NCBI GenBank assembly: GCA_015075165.1
Contig: JABTUY010000003.1
Location: 1-64,000, forward strand
Reading direction: 5' to 3'
From: Ideonella sp.
Lineage (GTDB): Bacteria; Pseudomonadota; Gammaproteobacteria; Burkholderiales; Burkholderiaceae_C
DNA: 64,000 nucleotides
The translations under genes and the position numbers were made by a program. The notes under the pieces were generated by a model. It saw only the letters and a program-made list of their open reading frames with translations. It did no database searches and had not been told where the DNA came from. Position 1 is the first letter of the stretch. Each line of letters opens with the position of its first letter. This document shows, piece by piece, positions 36,276-45,735 of the stretch.

Positions 36276-37372
36276 GACGGCGCCTGCCCACCGCCCAGCC
36301 GCCATGGGCGCCACACCGTGCCGTGATCGCGCCACCAGACGAGCGACAGCGCCAGCGCCAGTGCGCCGCCGTGCACCATCGCCAACGCCGGCCCGAGCTC
36401 GAAGCGGCCGCTCGACACCCAGGCCTGCGACAGGTTGATCAGGTTGTAGTAGACGACGAAGCCCAGCAGTGCGAACAGCAGGTTCCAGTTGGTCGCGCGG
36501 CGTGGATTGATGGCTGCCAGCCCGATCGCCAGCAACACCAGGTTGACGGCGCCGAACACCAGCCCCAGGCGCCAGACTAGCTCGCCCTGATTGCGCGGCG
36601 TCGGGTTGAGCAGCAATTCGACGGTGGCGATCGTCTTCGGCGAACGGCTCGACGCACTTTGCACCTGCTGCTCGCCGACCAGCAACTGGTAGCGCACGAA
36701 GCTGGCCAGCGCATGCTCGCCGGTCTGGCGGTCGGTCTGATTGCGCTGGCCGGTGTCGAGCACCAGAAAGCGGTCGCTGCCGATGGTTTCCAGATGCGCA
36801 CTGCGCGCCGAGGTCAACGAGTCGTCGCGCTCGCCGCTGGCCAGCACGAAGACGCCGCGCGCGTTCATCGATTCGTCCGACCGCTTGTCGATGAAGAACA
36901 CCCGGCGCCCGTCGCGCGAGGTCTGGAATACCCCGGGGGTCACGCGCGACAGGTCGGAGCGCTGCTCATAGCGCTCGCGCAGTTCGGCGCTGCTGCGATT
37001 GCCCCATGGCCACACCAACAGCACCAGCACCGCCACCACCAGCAACACCGGCCAACTGACGCGCAGCACCGGTGCGACGAAGCGCGTCAGCGCGACGCCG
37101 CTGGAGAACCAGATCGCCATTTCGCTGTCGCGGTACATGCGCCCGAGAGTCACCACGATCGCGATGAACAGGCTCAGCGCGAGGATCGTCGGCAGGTGGC
37201 TCAGCGCCGCATAGCCCATCAGCAGCACCACGTCGGCCGGTGCCACCGCGCCGTTGGCCGCCTGGCCGAGCACGCGAATCAGCATCATCGTGATCACGAT
37301 GGTCAGGATGACGACCAGCGTGGCGCCGAATCCGCGCGCCAACTCCTGGCGCAGCTTCGAATCGAATAACAT
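36272..37372 (-). CDS. lptF: LPS export ABC transporter permease LptF
   Basis: A 366-residue partner of LptG. N-terminal [60 protein letters not shown] and a C-terminal [20 protein letters not shown] give the six-helix LptF/LptG pattern with the central periplasmic domain. First gene of the lptFG-cbiX unit and divergent from pepA, only 27 bp apart, so the two promoters overlap. Confidence 0.93.
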   Translation of the reverse strand: MLFDSKLRQELARGFGATLVVILTIVITMMLIRVLGQAANGAVAPADVVLLMGYAALSHLPTILALSLFIAIVVTLGRMYRDSEMAIWFSSGVALTRFVAPVLRVSWPVLLVVAVLVLLVWPWGNRSSAELRERYEQRSDLSRVTPGVFQTSRDGRRVFFIDKRSDESMNARGVFVLASGERDDSLTSARSAHLETIGSDRFLVLDTGQRNQTDRQTGEHALASFVRYQLLVGEQQVQSASSRSPKTIATVELLLNPTPRNQGELVWRLGLVFGAVNLVLLAIGLAAINPRRATNWNLLFALLGFVVYYNLINLSQAWVSSGRFELGPALAMVHGGALALALSLVWWRDHGTVWRPWRLGGGQAPS

Positions 37373-37399
37373 CTCCGAGCCTCAGAACCTGGGTTGATT

Positions 37400-38866
37400 A
37401 TGGACTTCAGACATCAGGCGATCACGGTCGCCGCGGTCGCATCGGTGAGCGCCGATGCCTTGCTTGTGGTCTTGGTCGGTTCCAAGGCGCCGGCCGACCT
37501 GCCAGCGGCGCTGGGCAAGGCCTTGCAGGCTGCGCTGAAGCAAGGCGACCTGGTGCTCGAGGCCGGCCGCACGCTCTATCTCGGACAGGTTCGTGGCGTG
37601 AAGTCGCCGCGCGTCGCCTTCGCGGTGGCTGCCGATTCCACCCCGCGCAGCGTGAAGGGCGCCTTCGCTGCAGGGCTGGCGCAGCTCAAGGGGCTCGGCG
37701 GCAGGCACGTTGCCGTCTGGATCGCCGGCGCTGGCGTGCTGCGTGAAGCCCACGGCGAGGCGCTGGCCGCTGCAGGCGGCGACGTCAGTTATCTGTATCG
37801 CCACACCAAGCCGAGCGCGGGCCCGACCCCGAAGCTGACGCGTGCCACCTTGCTGTGCACGCGCGCCGACGAGGCCGCGGTCGACGCCGGCGTGCGACTT
37901 GGCGCAGCCATCGTCGCCGGCGTCACGCTGGCGCGCGAACTCGCCAACCGACCCGGCAACCACTGCACGCCGGCGCACCTCGCCGAGCAGGCGCAGGAGT
38001 TGGCCAAGGCGATGAAGCTCGAGGTCGAAGTGCTGGGCCGCAAGGAGATCGAGAAGCTCGGCATGGGCGCGCTGCTGGCGGTGGCGCAAGGGTCGCAGCA
38101 GCCGCCGCGCTTCATCGTGCTGCGCTACCGCGGCGCCGCTGCCGGCGACGCGCCGGTCGTGCTGGTGGGCAAGGGCATCACCTTCGACAGCGGTGGCATC
38201 TCGATCAAACCGGCCGCCGAGATGGACGAGATGAAGTTCGACATGGGCGGCGCTGCCAGCGTGCTCGGCACGCTGCGCGCGGTGGCGCAGTTGAAGACCC
38301 GCGTCAATCTGGTGGGGCTGATCCCGACCTGCGAGAACCTGCCGAGCGGCCAGGCCGTCAAGCCGGGCGACGTGGTCACGAGCCTGGCGGGCAAGACCAT
38401 CGAAATCCTCAACACCGACGCCGAAGGGCGACTGATCCTGTGCGACGCGCTGGCGTACGCCGAACGCCTGAAGCCGCGCGTCGTGGTCGACATCGCCACC
38501 CTCACGGGTGCCTGCGTGGTCGCGCTCGGCCACCACCGCAGCGGCCTGTTCACCCCGCACGACGCGCTGGCCGAGGCGCTGACGCGCGCCGGCGACGCCG
38601 CACTCGACCCGTGCTGGCGCATGCCGCTGGACCCCGAGTACGACGACGCGTTGAAGAGCAACTTCGCCGATGTGGCCAACGTCGGCCCGCGCGCCGGAGG
38701 CGCGATCACCGCCGCGATGTTCCTGAAGCGCTTCACCGACAAGCTGCGATGGGCACACCTCGACATCGCCGGCACGGCGTGGAAGTCGGGCGCCCACAAG
38801 GGCGCCACCGGCCGGCCGGTGGGCCTGCTGACCCACTACGTGCTGGCGCAGGCCGACGGCGCCTGA
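37400..38866 (+). CDS. pepA: Leucyl aminopeptidase PepA
   Basis: A 488-residue M17 metallo-aminopeptidase that removes N-terminal residues from peptides in the cytoplasm. The C-terminal catalytic domain shows [18 protein letters not shown] (metal-binding Lys and Asp), [14 protein letters not shown], and the signature [14 protein letters not shown] (~residue 340), with the catalytic arginine in it. Full length. The ATG at 37400 leaves almost no leader after the divergent lptF. Confidence 0.95.
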   Translation: MDFRHQAITVAAVASVSADALLVVLVGSKAPADLPAALGKALQAALKQGDLVLEAGRTLYLGQVRGVKSPRVAFAVAADSTPRSVKGAFAAGLAQLKGLGGRHVAVWIAGAGVLREAHGEALAAAGGDVSYLYRHTKPSAGPTPKLTRATLLCTRADEAAVDAGVRLGAAIVAGVTLARELANRPGNHCTPAHLAEQAQELAKAMKLEVEVLGRKEIEKLGMGALLAVAQGSQQPPRFIVLRYRGAAAGDAPVVLVGKGITFDSGGISIKPAAEMDEMKFDMGGAASVLGTLRAVAQLKTRVNLVGLIPTCENLPSGQAVKPGDVVTSLAGKTIEILNTDAEGRLILCDALAYAERLKPRVVVDIATLTGACVVALGHHRSGLFTPHDALAEALTRAGDAALDPCWRMPLDPEYDDALKSNFADVANVGPRAGGAITAAMFLKRFTDKLRWAHLDIAGTAWKSGAHKGATGRPVGLLTHYVLAQADGA

Positions 38867-38894
38867 TCGGCGCGCTGCGAAGTGGAGTCCGGTC

Positions 38895-39344
38895 ATGGTT
38901 CGGCTCGAGTTCCACACCGACGTCGCCGACCCCCTGGCCTACGGCTGCCGGCTGCTGCGCAAGGCGTATCGCCAGCGGCTCGAGGTGGTGGTGTCCGGCG
39001 ACCCCGATCGCCTGGGCCGGCTCAACGTCCTGCTCTGGACCTTCGAGCAGCTCGAGTTCGTGCCGCATGCGCGGCTGCGCGGCGGCGAGCGGCCCGATCC
39101 CGCGCTGCTTGGCCATACGCCGATCTGGCTGGCCGACGCGGCCGCTGCATGGCCGCAGGCCGACGTGGTGGTCAACCTCGGCGAGCAACCGGTGGCCGAC
39201 CCGAGCCGCTTCGGCCGGATCGTCGAGATCGTCGGCCGCGACGCCGACGCTGTACTGGCAGGGCGCCTGCGTTGGCGACACTACGCCGATCAGGGCCTGT
39301 CGCCGCAGAAGGTGACCGGCACCGCGGCCGACGCCTCCGCATGA
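38895..39344 (+). CDS. holC: DNA polymerase III chi subunit
   Basis: A 149-residue HolC protein: EFHTDVADPLAYGCRLLRKA, a middle LLWTFEQLEFVPHA, and TPIWLADAAAAWPQADVVVN followed by FGRIVEIVGRDADA. Chi binds psi and SSB and links the clamp loader to single-stranded DNA. It follows pepA, a common arrangement, and overlaps the next gene as ATGA. Confidence 0.9.
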   Translation: MVRLEFHTDVADPLAYGCRLLRKAYRQRLEVVVSGDPDRLGRLNVLLWTFEQLEFVPHARLRGGERPDPALLGHTPIWLADAAAAWPQADVVVNLGEQPVADPSRFGRIVEIVGRDADAVLAGRLRWRHYADQGLSPQKVTGTAADASA

Positions 39345-39709
39345 ACAGCCCCCCACCCAAGCCGCCGCAGCGGGTGCCGACGCTGACCGAGGTGATCGGC
39401 GAGGTGCCGCCGGCCGCAGCGCCGCCGCCGCCCGCCCCGGGGCCGCCGCGCGACGCCGAGATCGCGCCCGACGCGCTGCTGGCCGAGGTGTGGCTGCAGG
39501 AGTCGCGCATCGCCGAGCGCGTGATCGAGCGGTTGCAGCCGCGCATCGACTTCCTGTTCGAGCACCGGCTGCGCGAAGCGCTGGCGCCGCTGGTTGCACG
39601 CGTTTACAACGTCGTTGCCGACGAAGCGCGCAAGGAGCTGGCCCATCGCCTGCGCGAGGCGGTCGAGCAGGCCGTCAACGAGGAGCTCGGGCGTCATCGC
39701 GCGCCCTGA
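39341..39709 (+). CDS. Hypothetical protein, Pro-rich N-terminus with helical C-terminus
   Basis: A 122-residue protein of unknown function. The first ~45 residues are rich in proline and alanine (PPAAAPPPPAPGPPRD). The rest (AEVWLQESRIAERVIERLQP to EAVEQAVNEELG) is predicted to be mostly alpha-helical and strongly amphipathic, which suggests a protein-interaction role. The start overlaps the holC stop as ATGA, so it is probably translated together with holC. Confidence 0.75.
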   Translation: MNSPPPKPPQRVPTLTEVIGEVPPAAAPPPPAPGPPRDAEIAPDALLAEVWLQESRIAERVIERLQPRIDFLFEHRLREALAPLVARVYNVVADEARKELAHRLREAVEQAVNEELGRHRAP

Positions 39710-39888
39710 CTGCCGCGTTGTGGAGCCTCTCGCGCAGCCGTGTGGGCTGTCGCGAGCGCCCGGCTCGGCCGGGCGGCAACGACCCGAGGATTCCCGATGA
39801 GACAGGGGGGTGGATTGGGGTATCGTGTCGCCCGTTGAGAAAAACCCCGGGTAAACGCTCTCAACTTACCCACTTGGAGGCTCAAGAC

Positions 39889-41019
39889 ATGCTATTGAAA
39901 TTCAGTGTGATCGCCGCGGCGTCGGTAGCGCTATTCGCCGGCGCCGCGTCGGCGCAGGAGATGGTGGTCAAGATCGGGCACGTCGCGCCGATGTCCGGGC
40001 CGCAGGCGCACTACGGCAAGGACAACGAGAACGGCGCCCGCATGGCGATCGACGATCTCAACGCCAAGGGCGTGACGATCGGCGGCAAGAAGGTCAAGCT
40101 CGAACTCGCGGCCGAGGACGACGCCGCCGACCCGAAGCAGGGCACCGCCGCCGCGCAGAAGCTGTGCGACGCCAAGGTCGCCGGCGTCGTGGGCCACCTC
40201 AACTCCGGCACCACGATTCCCGCATCGGCGATCTACGAGAAGTGCGGCATCCCGATGGTCACACCGTCGGCCACCAACCCCAAGCTCACGCAGCAGGGCT
40301 TCAAGTACATCTTCCGCATTCTGGCCAACGACAACGCGCTCGGCGCCGGCCTGGCGCTGCACGCGGCCAACAACCTGCACCTGAAGCGCATCGCGGTGAT
40401 CGATGACCGCACCGCCTACGGCCAGGGCGTCGCCGAGGTGTTCGCGGCCACCGCCAAGACCAAGGGCATCCAGATCGTCGACCAGCAGTACACCACCGAC
40501 AAGGCCACCGACTTCATGGCGATCCTCACCGCCATCAAGTCCAAGAACCCCGACGGCATCTTCTACGGCGGCATGGACACCCAGGGCGGCCCGATGCTGC
40601 GCCAGATGGAGCAACTTGGCCTGTCCAACGTCAAGTTCTTCGGCGGCGACGGCATCTGCACCGACAAGATCATCGAACTGTCCGGCGGTGCCAAGACGCT
40701 GGGTGGGGTGGTGTGCGCCGAGGGTGGCTCCTCGCTGGCCAAGATGCCAGGCGGCACGGCCTGGAAGGCGCGCTACGACGCCAAGTACCCGAAGCAGTTC
40801 CAGGTCTACTCGCCCTACACCTACGATGGGGTGCACGTGCTGGTGCAGGCGATGGTCGACGCCGGGTCGTCCGACCCCAAGGTCTACCTGCCCAAGCTGA
40901 AGGCCATCAACTACAAGGGCGTCACCGCCAACATCTCGTTCGACAAGGACGGCGAGTTGAAGAATCCGGCGATGTCGCTGTACATGTACAAGGATGGCAA
41001 GAAGGTGCCGCTGAACTGA
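39889..41019 (+). CDS. Branched-chain amino acid ABC transporter binding protein
   Basis: A 376-residue Peripla_BP_6 protein. The signal peptide MLLKFSVIAAASVALFAGAA ends near SAQ. Then VVKIGHVAPMSGPQAHYGKD, VVGHLNSGTTIPASAIYEKC, MVTPSATNPKLTQQGFKYIF and FYGGMDTQGGPMLRQM are strongly LivK/LivJ-like, closer to true branched-chain amino acid binders than the protein at 17935. TGGAGG lies 8 bases upstream of the ATG. No liv permease genes adjoin; it is a single-gene unit ended by a terminator. Such highly expressed orphan LivK proteins are common in Burkholderiales. Confidence 0.92.
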   Translation: MLLKFSVIAAASVALFAGAASAQEMVVKIGHVAPMSGPQAHYGKDNENGARMAIDDLNAKGVTIGGKKVKLELAAEDDAADPKQGTAAAQKLCDAKVAGVVGHLNSGTTIPASAIYEKCGIPMVTPSATNPKLTQQGFKYIFRILANDNALGAGLALHAANNLHLKRIAVIDDRTAYGQGVAEVFAATAKTKGIQIVDQQYTTDKATDFMAILTAIKSKNPDGIFYGGMDTQGGPMLRQMEQLGLSNVKFFGGDGICTDKIIELSGGAKTLGGVVCAEGGSSLAKMPGGTAWKARYDAKYPKQFQVYSPYTYDGVHVLVQAMVDAGSSDPKVYLPKLKAINYKGVTANISFDKDGELKNPAMSLYMYKDGKKVPLN

Positions 41020-41041
41020 CGGCCCCGGCTCGTTGCCACGC

Positions 41042-41068
41042 AAGGGCGCCGCAACGGCGCCCTTTTTT
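41042..41068 (+). terminator. Rho-independent terminator after the livK-type gene
   Basis: Perfect 10-bp arms (41042-41051/41055-41064) with loop CAA, running into six T. It lies 22 bp after the stop codon at 41019. Confidence 0.9.
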
Positions 41069-41203
41069 CGTGCTTGCCGCACCCCGGCCTGCTGCTTCGC
41101 ACAGCTTTACGAAGCGTTGACTTGCGAGCGTGCTCGGCGCATCGGCTCGCCTCGTTGTGGAGGCGCGACCGTCGTGGTCGGCAACTCCGCAGGAGACAGA
41201 TCC

Positions 41204-41620
41204 ATGAGCAAGAGCAAGCTGTTGGTGGCCACCGCGCTGGTTGCGACCGGTGCGCTCGGTGTCGGCGCCGCGCAGGCGCACGAAAGCCGCGTCGGTTGGT
41301 CGATCTCGATCGGTCTGCCCGCGCCATTGCTGCCGGTGCCGATGCTGGCGCCTGCGCCGGCCGTGATCCGGCCCGCACCGGTGGTCGTGCAGCCGACGCC
41401 TTACCGGTACGGTGGCTACTATGGCCGCACTGCGTACGGCCATTCGCAGCCAACTGCCTGGGATCGCGACGGCGACGGCGTTCCGAATCGCCGCGACCGC
41501 CTGTACAACCCCGCGTGGGATCGCGACGGCGACGGCATCCCAAACCGGCGCGACCATTTCGACAACCGCCGCCACGATCGCGATCGCGACGGCATCCCGA
41601 ACCGCTACGACCGGCATTGA
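41204..41620 (+). CDS. Exported protein with DRDGDG(I/V)PNR repeats
   Basis: A 138-residue secreted or periplasmic protein. The signal peptide ends near AAQAHE (~residue 26). A Pro/Ala-rich, Tyr/Gly-containing middle follows, then three copies of WDRDGDG(V/I)PNRRD / HDRDRDGIPNRYD in the last ~50 residues. The repeats resemble thrombospondin type 3/calcium-binding DxDxDG loops, so calcium binding is possible; an Arg/Asp-rich version is common in Burkholderiales outer-envelope proteins of unknown role. AGGAGA precedes the ATG. Its last 16 bp overlap the convergent patatin gene. Confidence 0.8.
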   Translation: MSKSKLLVATALVATGALGVGAAQAHESRVGWSISIGLPAPLLPVPMLAPAPAVIRPAPVVVQPTPYRYGGYYGRTAYGHSQPTAWDRDGDGVPNRRDRLYNPAWDRDGDGIPNRRDHFDNRRHDRDRDGIPNRYDRH

Positions 41621-43830
41621 GCAGCCTGCACGAGCGCCGGCAGGTGCTCTTGCGCGTGTCGATACCCGGCGTCGATGATCTCCGCATGGCGTCGCAACGC
41701 CAGCAACCCGAATGGCGACAGATCGGGGCGCAGGCACAGATCGGCTTCGAGGCGCATGCGCCGGGTATGCGCCAGGCTGGCCAGCAGCAGGCTGTGCATC
41801 ATCACCTCCAGCATGCCCGGCGGGGTCGCACGCGTACGGCCCCGTACCAGCCGCGCAGCCAATTCGAGCCACGGTGAAGGGTAGGCGCTGGCGGGGGTGC
41901 GCACGTCGAGGTCGGCCGTCACGTCGACGGCGATCACGTGGCCGGCAAGCCGCTCGCGGGCCACGCCCACCGGCAGGTTGTCGACCAGCGCACCGTCGAC
42001 CAGCAGTTGCCCGTCGCGAATCACAGGCTCGATCAGACCCGGCAGAGAGCCGCTCGCGCGCAGCGCCTCCCAGACCGGCCCGCGCGTATGCAGATGCGCC
42101 GAACGCTGCGTGAGGTTGCTCGACACCACCACCAGCGGAAGCCACAGATCCTCGAGTTGGGTGTCGCCGCACTGCTCGTGCAGCGCGCGGCTCAGCCGCT
42201 CGCCGCGGAGCAGCGAGAACAGCGGCAGCGTGTAGCCCTTGAACGGCCGCGCGCGCGCCAGGCGATCGACCGAATGGCGCATCTCCTGGTGGCTCGCGCC
42301 CGCGGCGGCCAGATAGCCCACCATGGCTCCCGCGCTGGTGCCGGCGAGCAGATCGATCGGCACGCCGTGCTCATGCATCGCCCGCACCACGCCGATGTGG
42401 GCACAGCAGCGTGCGCCGCCGCCCGACAACGCCAGCGCTACCCCGCGCCCCGCGAGGCGGCGCGCGAGCCGGTCGACATCGTCGTCGCGGTCGAGCCGCA
42501 GGTGCAGATGGGCCTCGACGGTGCGCGCATCGAGCCAGCGCGCGGTACCGGTTGGCGCGCGCGCGCCGCTGGCGTGCAGCAGCACCAGCAGACGCCGTGC
42601 ATCGGGCCGCTCGGCAGCGGCGGGCAACAAGGCCTGCTCCAGCGCACCGGGGCTCGGGTCGCCCAGCGCGTCGCCGACCAGGATCACCCGGTCGGCATGC
42701 CCTATCGCTCGCAGGCCCCAGGCATTGGCCACCGGATCGACCACCAGTACGAGAAAGCGGTGGGCGGCGCTCTGTTCGTCGAGCCAGGCGCCGACACGGA
42801 TCCAGCTTGGGTGCAGCTGCGGACGGTCGGCTGCGCCTTGGCCGAGGCCCACTTCATGCAACTGTGCGCTGCCCACCACGCGGGCCGAGCCGAGGCGGCC
42901 GAGCGCGCGCAGGAGCCGCTGCGCCAGGCCGGCGAGATCGACACCCGGCGTGGCCGGTACCAGCGCGATCGCGAGGCCGCCACCCTCGTCGCGCCGCGAC
43001 ACGCCGCCTTGTTGCATCACGCGCAGCGCGAGCGCACGCAGCATCGCGTGCGTCACTTGCGGCCGGGCCGCCATCAGCTCGGTCACCAATTCGACCGGAA
43101 AGCGCGCCAGTTCGGCGTCGCGCAGCGCATAGACGGTCGCCGAGCGGCTCTGACCGGTGACCAGCGCCATCTCGCCCACGCCTTCACCGCGCCCCACCTC
43201 GGACAGCAGACGCTCGGGCTGGCCGTCGCGGGCGGGCTCCACCACCGCCAGGCGGCCGCTGGTCACCACGTACCAGGCATCGCCGGGGTCGCCCTTGCGA
43301 AACAGCACGTCGCCGCGCCGCAGCGTACGCCAGCTGACCCGACGCTCGAGTGCGGTGAGGTCGGCGTCATCGAGCGCGCCCAGCAGTGCGGGCAGCACCG
43401 CCAGCATCTGGCGACGCAGCAGGCGCCGCGCGGCGATGCGTGCCAAGGGCTCCAGCAGCGCGGGCGAGGCGACGCAGAGCCGGTCGAAGTCGTCTCGCTG
43501 CAGCCGGTAGACCTCGGCCGCGTCTGCAGCCACCACGGTGGCCGATGCCACACCACCGACGATGATCTGCAACTCGCCGACCACGTCGCCGCGACCGACG
43601 GTGTCGATCACGGCTTCGCTGCCGTCGTCGCGCCGCAGCCGCACGTCGAGCCGTCCGCGCGCAACGACGAACAAGGCGGCGCTGGCCTCGCCCTGACGCA
43701 GCAACACGTGCCCCGGCAGCGCAGTCTCGCGCCGCAGCGCGCCCGCCAGGCGCGTGCGGTCGGCTTCGTCGAGCGTGGCGAAGACGGCCGATGCGCTCAG
43801 CAGCGCACGCAGCTCACGGTCCTCGTCCAT
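41605..43830 (-). CDS. Patatin-like phospholipase with two cyclic-nucleotide-binding domains
   Basis: A 740-residue protein of the neuropathy-target-esterase type. Two Crp-like cNMP-binding domains (residues ~8-120 and ~135-255, each with a GRGD/EGVGEM(Q) turn) come first, then a linker domain, and finally a patatin/RssA lipase domain. That domain has the oxyanion ALSGGGARCCAHIGV (~residue 478), the nucleophile GTSAG, and the catalytic Asp in VDGALVDNLPV. It probably hydrolyses membrane phospholipids under ligand control. ATG at 43830. An upstream in-frame start at 43893 lies inside the integrated element and is rejected. Before the element arrived, this gene began about 20 bp after the 3' end of tRNA-Ser. 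Confidence 0.88.
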   Translation of the reverse strand: MDEDRELRALLSASAVFATLDEADRTRLAGALRRETALPGHVLLRQGEASAALFVVARGRLDVRLRRDDGSEAVIDTVGRGDVVGELQIIVGGVASATVVAADAAEVYRLQRDDFDRLCVASPALLEPLARIAARRLLRRQMLAVLPALLGALDDADLTALERRVSWRTLRRGDVLFRKGDPGDAWYVVTSGRLAVVEPARDGQPERLLSEVGRGEGVGEMALVTGQSRSATVYALRDAELARFPVELVTELMAARPQVTHAMLRALALRVMQQGGVSRRDEGGGLAIALVPATPGVDLAGLAQRLLRALGRLGSARVVGSAQLHEVGLGQGAADRPQLHPSWIRVGAWLDEQSAAHRFLVLVVDPVANAWGLRAIGHADRVILVGDALGDPSPGALEQALLPAAAERPDARRLLVLLHASGARAPTGTARWLDARTVEAHLHLRLDRDDDVDRLARRLAGRGVALALSGGGARCCAHIGVVRAMHEHGVPIDLLAGTSAGAMVGYLAAAGASHQEMRHSVDRLARARPFKGYTLPLFSLLRGERLSRALHEQCGDTQLEDLWLPLVVVSSNLTQRSAHLHTRGPVWEALRASGSLPGLIEPVIRDGQLLVDGALVDNLPVGVARERLAGHVIAVDVTADLDVRTPASAYPSPWLELAARLVRGRTRATPPGMLEVMMHSLLLASLAHTRRMRLEADLCLRPDLSPFGLLALRRHAEIIDAGYRHAQEHLPALVQAAQCRS

Positions 43831-43850
43831 GGTGCGCGCACCAGCCCAAG

Positions 43851-43873
43851 TGGCGGAGGGAGCGTCGTTCGAA
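43851..43873. repeat. Distal attachment site (partial tRNA-Ser 3' end)
   Basis: Fourteen bases identical to 59639-59652, the CCA end and acceptor stem of tRNA-Ser, then three mismatches and six more matches (TTCGAA of the T loop). Same orientation as the tRNA. This is the expected remnant of the original tRNA end after integration restored the gene at the other side. Confidence 0.8.
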
Positions 43874-44036
43874 TGAACGCCGCCAACCCGCATGAAAGCT
43901 TGCCAGATTGATCTGAGTCTCGGCGGAGAGCCCCCAGATAGTCCCCGCGTCTGCGAGACTTGGGTTAGGCGTCAGCACCGTCCCTACTCAACCGCATTCT
44001 GAGTTAGAACCTTGGCAGAACAGTGAGAATGCAATC

Positions 44037-44228
44037 TTGAGCAGACTTCGGTCGCAAGGACAGGTGCTCGCAATCGTGTTGTTGCTGTGGGCGGCAACGG
44101 CCCAAGCCATGCTCCACTTCCTTGTCGCACAGTGGACCGACAAGTCCGGCAACAACTTCTGCAAGTACAGCAACGGTACGGTGCTCAACGTCGGCATCAA
44201 CCTGTGCCCGCTGAGCATCGAGGGCTAA
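44037..44228 (+). CDS. Small exported hypothetical protein
   Basis: A 63-residue reading frame with a likely signal peptide (QVLAIVLLLWAATAQA) and a short mature part containing FCKYSNGTVLNVGINLCPLS with two cysteines that could pair. It uses a TTG start; a GTG nine codons later is possible. No family recognised. First gene inside the element. The gap 43874-44036 shows nothing I can name. Confidence 0.45.
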   Translation: MSRLRSQGQVLAIVLLLWAATAQAMLHFLVAQWTDKSGNNFCKYSNGTVLNVGINLCPLSIEG

Positions 44229-44301
44229 GGGAGGCCACTTCGAGTGGCCCCTCAAAGCGCGCTGTTCTGCGTCTGATCGCTGGACAGCGAAACCCAGGCA
44301 T

Positions 44302-44676
44302 ATGCTCAAGTACACGATCATGGCCGACTACGGCGGCGCCTACGCCTGGGTCACGGCGGCCGATGACACGTCGATGGTGGTCGGCCCGAACTGCGCCGAC
44401 ACATTCGGCGGCATGACCAACACCTGGCAGGGCAGGCACCCGATCTCGAGCGAACTCGATCAGGCGTTCGCGCAGTGGCAGCTTCAGTTCGAGCGCACCA
44501 ACCCCCTGAACGGCGACGCGCCCGCTTGTGGATGGGATGAGTTCCACGCTCAGGGCATCGCGCTCGCGCGCCGGCTGCAGGCGGAGCTGGGCGACGCGGC
44601 GATCGTTGCCTACCGGCCGTGCAGCGAAGATCCGCGGCACTGGGCACGAGACCCAAGGGACGTGGCGATCGCCTGA
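44302..44676 (+). CDS. Hypothetical protein
   Basis: A 124-residue cytoplasmic-looking protein: MLKYTIMADYGGAYAWVTA, WQGRHPISSELDQAFAQWQL and GWDEFHAQGIALARRLQAEL. I do not recognise it. The C-terminal half looks like a two-helix plus strand unit. ATG at 44302. It stands in the left end of the element ahead of the regulatory genes. Confidence 0.6.
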   Translation: MLKYTIMADYGGAYAWVTAADDTSMVVGPNCADTFGGMTNTWQGRHPISSELDQAFAQWQLQFERTNPLNGDAPACGWDEFHAQGIALARRLQAELGDAAIVAYRPCSEDPRHWARDPRDVAIA

Positions 44677-44854
44677 CCCGCCGGCCTGCGGGCGCCGCGC
44701 AACTCAAGCCTACAGGTCCCCGGATCGCCCATGGCGTGCTTCGCGGGTGGATCAGCGTCGACGCATCGGCGATGTGCCACGGGCTTGATTCTTCCGGAAT
44801 GCAGCGGAAACTTCCGTGGAGCGCCGCAGCGGTGCGGCAAGCGACGGATTGACG

Positions 44855-45688
44855 ATGGACCGGTACAACACGAACCAGCCGAAGCTCTACGGGATCGACG
44901 AGATACGGGCGCTCTGCGGCGGTAGTCTCAAAGGGCTGTCCAAATTGCTCGAGGTGCGCGAAGACGGCAGCATTTGGTGGGCGCTGAGCCAAGCCGAGCG
45001 TGACGACATGGACGACACTGATCCGGAGCTCGAGGTCGTGAGTCGTCATCCGAATGGCAGACCGTCCATCGAGCCGCTCCTGCCGGCCAAGTTCACAGCA
45101 GTGCAGTTCGTCGACCTTGAGTTGCTGGTGCCCCAGTTCGCGTGGCAATACATCGATGCGGAAGTCACCTACCGGGTCGACCCAGAAGACGACCAAGAAG
45201 ACCAGCGCCGAAGGCCCATCGCGGTGGTCTGGAAGGGCTTGAAGGATCCAGCCGTCGACGTGCTTCGCAAGAGATCGTCGCACGCGCCAGAGCTAGTAGA
45301 GGCGCTCCTTGCACGCCTGAGAGGTGGCCAGGACCACGCGCCGCTGCCGGGGCAACCGAGGGTGGGCCCCACTGATGCGAGAGCAGCCTGGAGGGCCCTC
45401 GTGCGCACCCACATCGCAACCATGGACACGCAATCCAAGCGTGGCAAGGCCAGCGTTGAGGAGATCGTCAGGTTCTTGCTTCGCCTGCCGGGTACAGGTC
45501 TTCTAAGGGGCCCGTCAACGGACGAGCCGCTCGAGTGGCGAGACCTGGCTGGGAATCCGCTGCGCGTCACCAGGAAGACCATCCAAAACGAAGCCGCTGA
45601 AGCACGAAGGCCATTTAGTTTCCCATCTAGGCTTCCCAGTTTCCCGCCTAGCTTCCCATATCGCCCCGAGCGACTGACGCTGCCATAA
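44855..45688 (+). CDS. Hypothetical protein of the integrative element
   Basis: A 277-residue protein starting MDRYNTNQPKLYGIDEIRAL. Acidic middle (DDMDDTDPELEVV, DPEDDQEDQRRRP) and a helical C-terminal region (TRKTIQNEAAEARRP). The last ~20 residues, rich in Phe, Pro and Ser, come from two tandem copies of a ~20-bp DNA repeat (45618-45658) and may be an accidental tail. Position just before alpA suggests a replication or regulatory role, but no domain is recognised. Confidence 0.6.
   Translation: MDRYNTNQPKLYGIDEIRALCGGSLKGLSKLLEVREDGSIWWALSQAERDDMDDTDPELEVVSRHPNGRPSIEPLLPAKFTAVQFVDLELLVPQFAWQYIDAEVTYRVDPEDDQEDQRRRPIAVVWKGLKDPAVDVLRKRSSHAPELVEALLARLRGGQDHAPLPGQPRVGPTDARAAWRALVRTHIATMDTQSKRGKASVEEIVRFLLRLPGTGLLRGPSTDEPLEWRDLAGNPLRVTRKTIQNEAAEARRPFSFPSRLPSFPPSFPYRPERLTLP
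45618..45658. repeat. Two tandem ~20-bp repeats
   Basis: Two neighbouring copies beginning GTTTCCC and ending CTTCCCA, 21 and 20 bp long, differing at a few bases. They lie at the 3' end of the preceding gene and 78 bp before alpA. They may be binding sites for a replication or regulatory protein. Confidence 0.6.
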
Positions 45689-45735
45689 GGTGTCGCCGAA
45701 CGCCGCGATTGTGTGCGGCCATCGGAGACCACACC

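Noticed and set aside
39758-39774. GC-rich perfect 7-bp hairpin after the holC unit
   Set aside because: No T run follows, so I do not call it a terminator; it may still fold in RNA.
39834-39865. Inverted repeat GTTGAGA...TCTCAAC before the livK-type gene
   Set aside because: Short arms with an 18-base spacer, and no second copy or known operator matched, so evidence is too weak.
41461-41620. Repeats in the DRDGDG protein as a possible CRISPR or DNA repeat array
   Set aside because: The periodicity is codon-based and in frame in a protein with a signal peptide. No spacers are present, and I saw no CRISPR array elsewhere in the window.
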